A DNA stretch of 16,804 nt from Spirochaetia bacterium (GCA_026002265.1 BOBG01000040.1:1-16804); one strand, 5' to 3'. Shown: positions 1 through 4,992, counted from the stretch's first letter. Made by a program: numbers and translations. The notes: generated by a model not told the origin, from the letters alone.

Positions 1-2
1 AG

Positions 3-1223
3 CTTAGCTACTACACCGACACTTCTACTACAGGCGTCGGCTTAGCAATCGATACCCCGGAAGGCCGGCTAACCACTGCTATACCGGGCGCTATTGAGAT
101 TGACGTGAAGGGGAGTTCTGGGTATACCACAACATACACCGTTACTTTCGTACAAATCATCAACGCCCTCGGCACCATCACCGACATCACCGCGCCGGTT
201 CATGACGCGGGTTCAATGACTGCCACCATATCCGCAGGCACCGGCTACACCGGCACCTTTGTGTGGACAAGCGGTCTTTCGGGTGGAACAAGCGGCACCT
301 ACGTGTACGGTACATCCGCCGTGGCAACGGTTACGCTGACTGCGGAGACGGGCTACACCTTCGCGGGGACGGCGATTGGCTCAAGTTTAGCCGCAGCGTT
401 TCCCAGTGCCTCCGTAGGTACTCCCACAAATAATGGTACAAGCTACTCTTTCACGCTGACCTACACCGTCGCGCCACTGCCACTCTCTGGCACGGTAAGC
501 ATCACTGGAACCGCCCAGTGGAACCAAGTCCTCACCGCAGATATCAGTAGTCTTACTCCTTCCGCCGCAGCCTCTACCTACACCTACCAATGGAAACGGG
601 ACGGCACTACCATAAGCGGCGCGACCAGCCAAACCTATACCCTTATCGCCGCTGATGAAGGCAAAACCATAAGTGTAGCGGTAAGCCGCACAGGATACGC
701 CTCGTCCATAACCGGCACTATAGGGGCGGCGGTTAACAGCATAGGCGGGACTGGACAGGGAGGCGGGATAATCTTCTATGTCGATGACGGCACGTTTGGC
801 GGTGGAACATGGACCTACCTTGAAGCTGCTCCGGCGGATATTTCGGGGACTCTCACGTGGGCACCTAACACATCTCCTGCGTACACTTCTGGTGTACCGG
901 GAACGGGAACCGCTATAGGAACCGGTAAGGCAAATACCGCCGCAATACTGCTGGTAGACTCTAACGCACCTGCGGCAAAAGCTTGCGTTGATTATGGCAA
1001 TAACAGCTCCTTTGATGACTGGTTCCTGCCGAGTAAGGACGAGCTTAACGCGATGTATGCCAAGAAAGCTATTATAGGCGGGTTTAACACCACCAACGGT
1101 GTTTACTGGTCCTCGTCTGAGAGCAGTAGTAATTACGCGTGGGATCAGCGATTCAGCGACGGCTACCAGCTCTACTACGACGAGTATAATACTTTTGGTG
1201 TGCGGGCGGTGCGGGCTTTTTAA
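3..1223 (+). CDS. DUF1566-domain surface lipoprotein, copy 1 (5' end outside window)
   Basis: About 406 residues are visible and the reading frame is open from base 3, so the start and lipoprotein signal lie upstream of the window. The visible part starts in the sequence that follows a cadherin-like beta-sandwich domain in copy 2 (5448-7238). It continues through a beta-rich segment with GYTGTF and TSGLSGGTSGTYVYG, then an Ig-like domain marked by YTYQWKRDG and later GKTISVAVSRTGY. The C-terminal DUF1566 (Lcl C-terminal) domain runs from GGGIIFYVDDG through YLEAAPADI, DDWFLPSKDEL and YWSSSE to VRAVRAF. DUF1566 is related to the C-type-lectin fold, so a surface ligand-binding role is likely; the ligand is unknown. 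The Ig-like domain is closer to copy 3 (13129-14898) than to copy 2, while the last 39 codons are closer to copy 2, so the gene is a mosaic. A hairpin and a terminator follow. Confidence 0.85.
   Translation, partial: LSYYTDTSTTGVGLAIDTPEGRLTTAIPGAIEIDVKGSSGYTTTYTVTFVQIINALGTITDITAPVHDAGSMTATISAGTGYTGTFVWTSGLSGGTSGTYVYGTSAVATVTLTAETGYTFAGTAIGSSLAAAFPSASVGTPTNNGTSYSFTLTYTVAPLPLSGTVSITGTAQWNQVLTADISSLTPSAAASTYTYQWKRDGTTISGATSQTYTLIAADEGKTISVAVSRTGYASSITGTIGAAVNSIGGTGQGGGIIFYVDDGTFGGGTWTYLEAAPADISGTLTWAPNTSPAYTSGVPGTGTAIGTGKANTAAILLVDSNAPAAKACVDYGNNSSFDDWFLPSKDELNAMYAKKAIIGGFNTTNGVYWSSSESSSNYAWDQRFSDGYQLYYDEYNTFGVRAVRAF
1104..1220 (+). other. Hypervariable C-terminal codons, candidate DGR variable region VR1
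   Basis: The segment runs from YWSSSE to the last codon before the stop. Aligned with 7119-7235, it has the same length and differs at 20 bases, every one at codon position 1 or 2. The changed codons are of NNC or NNT type apart from one GAG/AAG. The fixed codons between them and the GC-rich end encoding VRAVRAF are base-for-base identical. This pattern is expected when AAY codons in a template repeat are randomised at adenines. No template or reverse transcriptase is in the window. Confidence 0.72.
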
Positions 1224-1241
1224 CCTTTTAGCCCTTTAACG

Positions 1242-1260
1242 GGGGCGCTTGGTTCGCCCC
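1242..1260 (+). other. GC hairpin downstream of VR1
   Basis: GGGGCG and CGCCCC enclose the loop CTTGGTT, starting 18 bases after the stop codon. No T-run follows, and a separate terminator lies 40 bases further on, so this is not an obvious terminator. The same hairpin follows the other two lipoprotein genes. Hairpins just 3' of the variable region promote DGR retrohoming in the Bordetella phage system, and this may be the equivalent. Confidence 0.6.
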
Positions 1261-1303
1261 GGTGTGCAGCCGGAAGACAAGTTAAGTCCTGATTGAGAGA
1301 ATG

Positions 1304-1334
1304 GGCCGTCTCCTTAAACGGGGGCGGCCTTTTT
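1304..1334 (+). terminator. Rho-independent terminator of lipoprotein copy 1
   Basis: GGCCGTCTCC pairs with GGGGGCGGCC over ten positions (two G-U pairs) around the loop TTAAAC and is followed by TTTTT. This is one of at least six related terminators in the window. Confidence 0.85.
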
Positions 1335-1419
1335 GTGCGGTCTGCGGTTAATTTGATTCTTAGGGACGGTGAATAGTAACTTCTAAATGCTTTTGTCCTA
1401 GATTTCTTCCCTATTTGTA

Positions 1420-1448
1420 TTGACGATGTAAGCTATCGTCTGTATAAT
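1420..1448 (+). promoter_or_regulatory. Sigma-70 promoter with palindromic operator for the DinJ/YoeB operon
   Basis: TTGACG (1420-1425) and TATAAT (1443-1448) are separated by 17 bases. The spacer and part of the -35 form an inverted repeat, GACGAT-N7-ATCGTC (1422-1440). A palindrome inside the promoter is the usual place for autorepression by the antitoxin or TA complex; the repression itself is inferred. Confidence 0.8.
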
Positions 1449-1468
1449 AGAGCAAGAGGAGTTGCATT

Positions 1469-1729
1469 ATGGCGAGTACCAGCATTACTATTCGTATGGA
1501 TAAAACACTCAAGGAGCAGGCAGAGGAATTGTTTGAAAGCATGGGCATGAATATGACCACCGCTTTTACGGTTTTTGCGCGGGCTGTCGTCCTGAAAGGC
1601 AAAATCCCTTTTGACGTTGAAGCGAGCCCCTTTTATAGTGAGGCAAACCAGATTCGTTTGCGCAAAGCTATTGCCGATTTAGATGCCGGTATGGGACGCG
1701 AACACGAATTACCGGAAGCGGGCGCGTGA
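1469..1729 (+). CDS. dinJ: RelB/DinJ-family antitoxin
   Basis: This 86-residue protein has the ribbon-helix-helix N-terminus of the RelB/DinJ family: MASTSITIRMDKTLKEQAE followed by LFESMGMNMTTAFTVFAR. The C-terminal tail, from IPFDVEASPF onward, would wrap around and neutralise the toxin. AGAGGAG precedes the ATG at good spacing, and a consensus promoter with a palindromic operator lies immediately upstream. The stop codon overlaps the GTG start of the toxin gene (GTGA), implying translational coupling. DinJ-type antitoxins usually pair with YafQ or RelE toxins, whereas the partner here is of YoeB type, normally paired with YefM. The family call rests on recognised sequence features, not a database search. 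Confidence 0.88.
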   Translation: MASTSITIRMDKTLKEQAEELFESMGMNMTTAFTVFARAVVLKGKIPFDVEASPFYSEANQIRLRKAIADLDAGMGREHELPEAGA

Positions 1730-1989
1730 AAAAGATTTGGCACGATGACGCTTGGGCCGACTATCTTTATTGGCAGACACAGGACAAAAAGACCTTGAAT
1801 CGTATCAATTTGCTCATAAAAGATATAGATAGAAATGGCTGTAAAGGAATAGGTAGACCTGAACCGCTCAAGCATGACTTGTCAGACTGGTGGAGCCGCG
1901 AAATTGATGAAAAGAACCGCATCGTGTACCGTATGGCCGATGAATGCTTTGAAATTGCCCAATGCGGAAGCCATTATAGAGACAAATAA
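1726..1989 (+). CDS. yoeB: Txe/YoeB-family mRNA interferase toxin
   Basis: The 87-residue product matches the YoeB family along its whole length: WHDDAWADYLYWQ, then INLLIKDI, GIGRPEPLKHDLS and WWSREIDEKNRIVY, ending CGSHYRDK. E46, R65 and H83 fall at the same residue numbers as the catalytic residues of E. coli YoeB, as does the following Y84, so the toxin is probably active. YoeB cleaves mRNA in the ribosomal A site. The start is GTG and overlaps the antitoxin stop; ATG is not available at this position. It is the second gene of a two-gene operon. The short gap after it leads to an orphan antitoxin at 2047. Confidence 0.9.
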   Translation: MKKIWHDDAWADYLYWQTQDKKTLNRINLLIKDIDRNGCKGIGRPEPLKHDLSDWWSREIDEKNRIVYRMADECFEIAQCGSHYRDK

Positions 1990-2046
1990 CAACGAGGAAG
2001 CATAAATCCCAAGGGAGGAGTGGGAAGAAAGAACGGAGGATATAGT

Positions 2047-2331
2047 ATGGCGATGATTCGCGGCAATTTAGAGGCTGGCACCGAGTTAGCCCCTGATGAA
2101 ATAGAAGTTCTTCGGGCACAAATCCGAGCACTCAAAGACCGGCCCATCTTTTATGACGAGGACTGTCCTGAATTAACCGATGAGCAACTGGCAGAGTTCC
2201 ATCCGGTGAACGGTATGACCATGGAAGAACGCTATCAGGAGATGCGGGCGGCGGGTATAGTAGACCCGGAGCTTAGGTCTGAGGAGGATGCCGGTCCATC
2301 GAAGCCGACGGGAAGGCGCCTGAGTGCATAA
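2047..2331 (+). CDS. Orphan BrnT-associated antitoxin-like protein
   Basis: This 94-residue acidic protein has the segments MAMIRGNLEAG, DRPIFYDEDCPELTDEQ, MTMEERYQEMR and GIVDPEL. Related proteins at 2729, 4086, 4645 and 11680 each directly follow a BrnT-type toxin gene, so this one is read as an antitoxin of the same family. It does not match the classical BrnA antitoxin as I know it. The ATG at 2047 is preferred over the upstream ATG at 2020 because AACGGAGGATATAGT gives a good ribosome-binding site and the homologues start there. The 17 bases before the start match the 3' end of BrnT genes, so a BrnT partner was probably lost here. It may be co-transcribed with dinJ-yoeB. Confidence 0.72.
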   Translation: MAMIRGNLEAGTELAPDEIEVLRAQIRALKDRPIFYDEDCPELTDEQLAEFHPVNGMTMEERYQEMRAAGIVDPELRSEEDAGPSKPTGRRLSA

Positions 2332-2396
2332 GAGGGATGCGCCGCTCCTTCAGTGTGTAGCCCGGAAGACAAGCTAATCCCTGATTGAGAGAACAG

Positions 2397-2425
2397 GCCG
2401 TCTCTTGAAGCGGGGCGGCTTTTTT
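2397..2425 (+). terminator. Rho-independent terminator after the orphan antitoxin
   Basis: GCCGTCTC pairs with GGGGCGGC (two G-U pairs) around a 7-base loop and is followed by six T. It belongs to the same repeated family as 1304-1334, with the same upstream sequence (GGAAGACAAG, CTGATTGAGAGAA). Confidence 0.82.
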
Positions 2426-2448
2426 CGGCGGTGTACAAAGGGGAGATG

Positions 2449-2457
2449 TGCTATACT
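2449..2457 (+). promoter_or_regulatory. Extended -10 promoter of a BrnT module
   Basis: TGCTATACT fits an extended -10 element (TGN then TATACT) and no convincing -35 is present. Transcription should begin near 2464, about nine bases before the ATG at 2473, leaving a very short leader with no strong ribosome-binding site. The same block is found before the BrnT genes at 3830 and 4389. Confidence 0.55.
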
Positions 2458-2472
2458 TAATTAGGCAGTTAC

Positions 2473-2778
2473 ATGGCGATACTATGGGACGAAGACAAGA
2501 ACCGGAAGAATATAGCAAAGCATGGGGTATCTTTCAATACCGTCCAATATGTCTTTAACGATCCGCTTCGTATGGAACGCCGTGACGATGACCACAGTGA
2601 TACCGAAGAACGCTGGCAAACAATAGGTAACTTTAAAGATGTTCTCTTTGTCGTTTACACAGAACGAGGAGATGATACTATAATTATAACAGCGCGATTA
2701 GCAGAACCGCATGAACGGAGGATATATAATGGCGATGATAATAAGCACATGGGAACCTGGCGACGAAATCTCCCCTGA
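2473..2778 (+). CDS. brnT: BrnT-family toxin (DUF497)
   Basis: The 101-residue product begins MAILWDEDKNRKNIAKHGVS, the hallmark of the BrnT/DUF497 family. It continues with VFNDPLRMERRDDDH, ERWQTIG and FVVYTERGDDTIIITAR, ending near EPHERR. BrnT is a RelE-fold ribonuclease that blocks translation. The toxin gene comes first, as usual for BrnT modules. Its last 50 bases overlap the start of the antitoxin gene at 2729 in another frame, so the toxin C-terminus (after EPHERR) is constrained by the antitoxin ribosome-binding site and start. Sequence identity to the BrnT copies at 3830 and 4389 is clearly lower than theirs to each other, making this the older member of the set. Confidence 0.88.
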   Translation: MAILWDEDKNRKNIAKHGVSFNTVQYVFNDPLRMERRDDDHSDTEERWQTIGNFKDVLFVVYTERGDDTIIITARLAEPHERRIYNGDDNKHMGTWRRNLP

Positions 2779-3013
2779 AGAAATGGAAAGAGTAAGGGTG
2801 GAGTTACTGGCAGCCGCAAAACTACCCCCCGTCTACGACCCGGAATGTCCGTCTCTCACCGATGAGCAACTGGCAGAGTTCCGTCCGGTGAACGGTATGA
2901 CCATGGAAGAACGCTATCAGGAGATGCGGGCGGTGGGTATAGTAGACCCGGAACTTAGGCCTGAGGAGGATGCCGGCCCATCGAAGCCGGCAGGAAGGCG
3001 CCTGAGTGCATAA
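2729..3013 (+). CDS. BrnT-associated antitoxin
   Basis: This 94-residue acidic protein starts MAMIISTWEPGDEISPEEME and has the core VYDPECPSLTDEQLAEF, followed by MTMEERYQEMR and the tail GRRLSA. The ATG at 2729 follows AACGGAGGATATATA, a strong ribosome-binding site, and is preferred over the in-frame ATG at 2711. It overlaps the BrnT gene by 50 bases, so the two are translationally coupled. Its position right behind BrnT and its acidic composition support the antitoxin call. The core differs in type from the orphan copy at 2047 (YDPECPSL against YDEDCPEL), while the C-terminal half is nearly identical, which suggests recombination. Confidence 0.75.
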   Translation: MAMIISTWEPGDEISPEEMERVRVELLAAAKLPPVYDPECPSLTDEQLAEFRPVNGMTMEERYQEMRAVGIVDPELRPEEDAGPSKPAGRRLSA

Positions 3014-3042
3014 GGGGGTAGTAGACAAATTCTTATTTCCAT

Positions 3043-3070
3043 AAGTACAATGTCGCAAGTACAATGCCGC
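3043..3070. repeat. Two tandem 14-bp repeats before the PIN gene
   Basis: AAGTACAATGTCGC is followed at once by AAGTACAATGCCGC (one mismatch). They sit 15 bases before the GTG start of the PIN gene and may be an operator or a small duplication. Confidence 0.6.
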
Positions 3071-3085
3071 TATTGAGGTTTACAA

Positions 3086-3536
3086 GTGAAGACACTGCGA
3101 ATCTACATTGAAAATTCTGTTATCGGCGGTTATTTTGACGATGAATTTAAAGAACCAACACAAGCATTGTTCAATTTATTGCGTGATGGACAATACATAG
3201 CCGTTATATCATCGCATACATTTGATGAGTTGGATAACGGAGCACCGGATAGAGTTGTAGAAAACTTGAAAACGATTGAATATGAAGCGCATATCATTAG
3301 TGACGAGATGTTACGGCTGACAGAAAAATCAAGAAAAAATCATATCAGAAAATTATCGTAGCGATGCATTGCATATAGCAGCAGCTACCGTACTTAAAGT
3401 TGATGTTTTGGTCAGTTGGAATTTTAAGCATATTGTTAATCTTGATAAAATTCGATTGTTCAATGCCGTCAACCTAAAAGAAGGCTATGGTTTGTTAGAA
3501 ATTAGAACACCGCAGGAGGTAGATAGAAATGAATAG
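3086..3536 (+). pseudogene. PIN-domain toxin gene with a one-base frameshift
   Basis: The first part, from GTG at 3086, encodes KTLRIYIENSVIGGYFDDEF, then ISSHTFDELDNGAPDR. It reaches a stop at 3359. The rest of the domain continues in another frame: ENYRSDALHIAAATVLKVD and LVSWNFKHIVN, ending GLLEIRTPQEV at 3536. The intact homologue at 12485-12979 has the same order (PDDACQIALAA, VVSWNMGHIVK). Removing one A from either A-run at 3324-3328 or 3334-3339 restores one frame of about 149 codons. GAGG before the GTG is a fair ribosome-binding site. PIN proteins are metal-dependent RNases, and the expected acidic residues are present across the two frames, with Glu in place of the usual first Asp. 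The gene is visibly AT-richer than its neighbours. The shift could be real decay, phase variation or a sequencing error. Confidence 0.8.
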
Positions 3537-3744
3537 CAATCAAGACATAAGAATTTTGGATTGCGTACAATTCAAGGATGACTTGCATAAGAAATCTTTT
3601 AGTGCAAGTGGAGCAAAAAACTTTGATGAATATATCAACTATGTGAATCAAAAGTTTATTAAATCACCTTGGAATAATTTAAAAGAAGCACACGGAAAGC
3701 AAATCCAGACTTCTTCCTCTAACAACAAATCCGAAGGGCTGTGA
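3529..3744 (+). CDS. Small partner protein of the PIN toxin, putative antitoxin
   Basis: The 71-residue product begins MNSNQDIRILDCVQFKDDLH and includes FDEYINYVNQKFIKSPW. Its ATG overlaps the last codons of the PIN reading frame, and GCAGGAGG lies upstream, so it is coupled to the toxin. Small proteins in this position after PIN genes often serve as antitoxins; I do not recognise a named family with certainty. It shares the AT-rich composition of the PIN gene, so both probably arrived together. A terminator follows 6 bases after the stop codon. Confidence 0.6.
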   Translation: MNSNQDIRILDCVQFKDDLHKKSFSASGAKNFDEYINYVNQKFIKSPWNNLKEAHGKQIQTSSSNNKSEGL

Positions 3745-3750
3745 ATAGCA

Positions 3751-3782
3751 GGCCGTCTCCTTAAGCGGGGGAGGCCTTTTTT
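3751..3782 (+). terminator. Rho-independent terminator after the PIN module
   Basis: GGCCGTCTCC pairs with GGGGGAGGCC (one internal mismatch) around TTAAGC, followed by six T. Same family as 1304-1334. Confidence 0.8.
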
Positions 3783-3805
3783 CGGTGGTGTACAAAGGGG
3801 AGGTG

Positions 3806-3814
3806 TGTTATACT
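3806..3814 (+). promoter_or_regulatory. Extended -10 promoter of the second BrnT module
   Basis: TGTTATACT fits an extended -10. The expected start of transcription is about nine bases before the ATG at 3830. Confidence 0.5.
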
Positions 3815-3829
3815 TAATCAGGCAGTTAT

Positions 3830-4132
3830 ATGGCGATACTATGGGACGAGGACAAGAACCGGAAGAATATAGCGAAGCATGGGGTATACTTTGAGGATGC
3901 CCAAGTTGTATTCGATGACCCTGAACGCATACAACGCCGCGATGATGATCACAGTGACGAGGAAGAACGGGTGCAAACCATAGGAATGGCAAAAGGTGTT
4001 CTGTTTGCCGTTTATACTGAACGTGGGGCTGATACCCTGCTGATAACAGCTCGTAAGGCAGAGCCAAAAGAACGGAGGATGTATTATGATCGTACGAAGT
4101 ACACGAAAGGTTGGGGACCCGCTAACCCCTGA
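3830..4132 (+). CDS. brnT: BrnT-family toxin, tandem copy A
   Basis: The 100-residue product has MAILWDEDKNRKNIAKHGV, VVFDDPERIQRRDDDHSDEE, VQTIGMAKGVLFAVYTERG and LLITARKAEPKERR, covering the complete BrnT/DUF497 domain. It should be an active RNase toxin, because nothing expected is missing. The gene overlaps the antitoxin at 4086 by 47 bases. Only a weak AGGC precedes the ATG and the predicted leader is very short, unlike the antitoxin, which has GGAGGATG. The copy at 4389 differs in few internal residues but has EPHERRIYYGD in place of EPKERRMYYDR near its end. Confidence 0.88.
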   Translation: MAILWDEDKNRKNIAKHGVYFEDAQVVFDDPERIQRRDDDHSDEEERVQTIGMAKGVLFAVYTERGADTLLITARKAEPKERRMYYDRTKYTKGWGPANP

Positions 4133-4328
4133 ACAGATTGCAGAACTAGACGCCCTTAAAGATCGACCTATCTGCTTTGATGAAGACTGCCCTGAATTAA
4201 CCGATGAGCAACTGGCGGAGTTTATGCCTGTTAATGGCACATGGGAAGAACGCGCAGAACGCATGAAGACGGCGGGTATAGTAGACCCGGAACTCCGGAT
4301 CCCCAGTCGACTGGTTCCTGCCGAGTAA
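4086..4328 (+). CDS. BrnT-associated antitoxin, tandem copy A
   Basis: This 80-residue protein begins MIVRSTRKVGDPLTPEQIAE. It has the core DRPICFDEDCPELTDEQ, then TWEERAERMK and GIVDPELR. The last residues, SRLVPAE, are read from a fragment of DUF1566 coding DNA in a different frame: the same bases encode DWFLPSKDE in the lipoproteins. The antitoxin tail has therefore been created by a junction with lipoprotein sequence. The start is set by GGAGGATG just upstream and lies inside the BrnT gene. N- and C-terminal segments differ from those of the copies at 2047 and 2729, while the core matches the 2047 type. Confidence 0.75.
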   Translation: MIVRSTRKVGDPLTPEQIAELDALKDRPICFDEDCPELTDEQLAEFMPVNGTWEERAERMKTAGIVDPELRIPSRLVPAE

Positions 4329-4364
4329 GGACGAGCTTAATCAGTGGTGTACAAAGGGGAGATG

Positions 4365-4373
4365 TGCTATACT
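4365..4373 (+). promoter_or_regulatory. Extended -10 promoter of the third BrnT module
   Basis: TGCTATACT, identical to 2449-2457, 15 bases before the ATG at 4389. Confidence 0.5.
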
Positions 4374-4388
4374 TAATTAGGCAGTTAC

Positions 4389-4694
4389 ATGGCGATACTA
4401 TGGGACGAGGACAAGAACCGGAAGAATATAGCGAAGCATGGGGTATACTTTGAGGATGCCCAAGTCGTATTCGATGACCCTGAACGCATACAGCGCCGCG
4501 ATGATGACCACAGTGACGAAGAAGAACGGGTGCAAACCATAGGGATGGCAAAGGGTGTTCTGTTTGCTGTTTATACTGAACGTGGAGCTGATACCCTGCT
4601 GATAACGGCCCGCAAGGCGGAGCCGCACGAGAGGAGGATATATTATGGCGATAGTACGAAGTACCCGAAAGGCTGGGGACCCGTTAACCCCTGA
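4389..4694 (+). CDS. brnT: BrnT-family toxin, tandem copy B
   Basis: The 101-residue product is almost identical to the one at 3830 over the BrnT domain (MAILWDEDKNRKNIAKHGV to LLITARKAEP). It ends with a slightly different C-terminus dictated by the overlapping antitoxin start at 4645. The differences from copy A that I could see at the DNA level are mostly silent, such as GTT/GTC and GGA/GGG, so the toxin seems to be under purifying selection since duplication. An AGGAGGATAT ribosome-binding site for the antitoxin lies within its last codons. Confidence 0.88.
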   Translation: MAILWDEDKNRKNIAKHGVYFEDAQVVFDDPERIQRRDDDHSDEEERVQTIGMAKGVLFAVYTERGADTLLITARKAEPHERRIYYGDSTKYPKGWGPVNP

Positions 4695-4890
4695 ACAGAT
4701 TGCGCGGCTTGATGCCCTTAAAGATCGGCCTTCGGTCTATGACCCGGAATGTCCGCCGCTCACCGACGAGCAACTGGCGGAGTTTATGCCTGTTAATGGC
4801 ACATGGGAAGAACGCGCAGAACGCATGAAGGCGGCGGGTATAGTAGACCCGGAACTCCGGATCCCCAGTCGACTGGTTCCTGCCGAGTAA
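4645..4890 (+). CDS. BrnT-associated antitoxin, tandem copy B
   Basis: This 81-residue protein is nearly identical to the one at 4086 at both ends (IVRSTRK, GDPLTPEQIA, TWEERAERMK, SRLVPAE). In the middle it carries SVYDPECPPLTDEQ instead of ICFDEDCPELTDEQ. That central block is of the type found in the antitoxin at 2729. The change is confined to roughly ten residues, which suggests gene conversion between antitoxin paralogues. The start ATG follows AGGAGGATATATT. Its tail again uses out-of-frame DUF1566 DNA. Confidence 0.75.
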   Translation: MAIVRSTRKAGDPLTPEQIARLDALKDRPSVYDPECPPLTDEQLAEFMPVNGTWEERAERMKAAGIVDPELRIPSRLVPAE

Positions 4891-4950
4891 GGACGAGCTT
4901 GCCGAGATGCACTAATAGAGCTACTATAAGCGGGTTTAACACCAGTGGCG
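4871..4950 (+). pseudogene. DUF1566 gene fragment, truncated before the variable region
   Basis: The bases encode DWFLPSKDELAEM, then a disrupted stretch with a TAA and a TAG, then SGFNTSGA, matching the lipoprotein segment DWFLPSKDEL to GGFNTTNG. Homology stops just before the place where intact genes read YWSSS. The 5' end is shared with the antitoxin tail. Confidence 0.75.
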
Positions 4951-4992
4951 CTCACAAAAGGTGAGCTACCGCACCTCGGCGTACTATACGCC
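4950..4992. repeat. Two hairpins at the head of the lipoprotein 5' cassette
   Basis: GCTCAC-AAAAG-GTGAGC (4950-4966) and GGCGTA-CTA-TACGCC (4978-4992). The first also occurs at 15331-15347 beside the inverted cassette. Its arm contains the same bases as the heptamer unit AGCTCAC used in two of the arrays. Confidence 0.6.

Larger units (their letters stand above)
3785..4900. repeat. Tandem duplication of a BrnT/antitoxin unit (about 555 bp each)
   Basis: Unit 1 (about 3785-4340) and unit 2 (about 4344-4900) both run from GTGGTGTACAAAGGGG through promoter, BrnT and antitoxin to a piece of DUF1566 coding sequence (GACTGGTTCCTGCCGAG...). The BrnT halves are almost identical. The antitoxin genes differ mainly in a short central block, so the copies have been altered locally after duplication. 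Confidence 0.85.

Noticed and set aside
387..632. Long antisense frames inside the lipoprotein genes (also 13729-14091 and others)
   Set aside because: They are shadows of the GC-rich repeated codons of the sense genes, with no ribosome-binding site or family resemblance.
1104..1220. A template repeat for the DGR within the window
   Set aside because: No non-coding copy of the YWSSSE to VRAVRAF segment was found; all three copies are at the ends of coding frames.
1230..1300. Integron-type attC recombination site between modules
   Set aside because: GTTAAGT and CTTTAAC resemble core sites at one place, but the corresponding bases elsewhere (GCTAATC, GCTAAGC) lose the GTT core and the spacing is not conserved. 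A hairpin followed by a terminator explains the block better.
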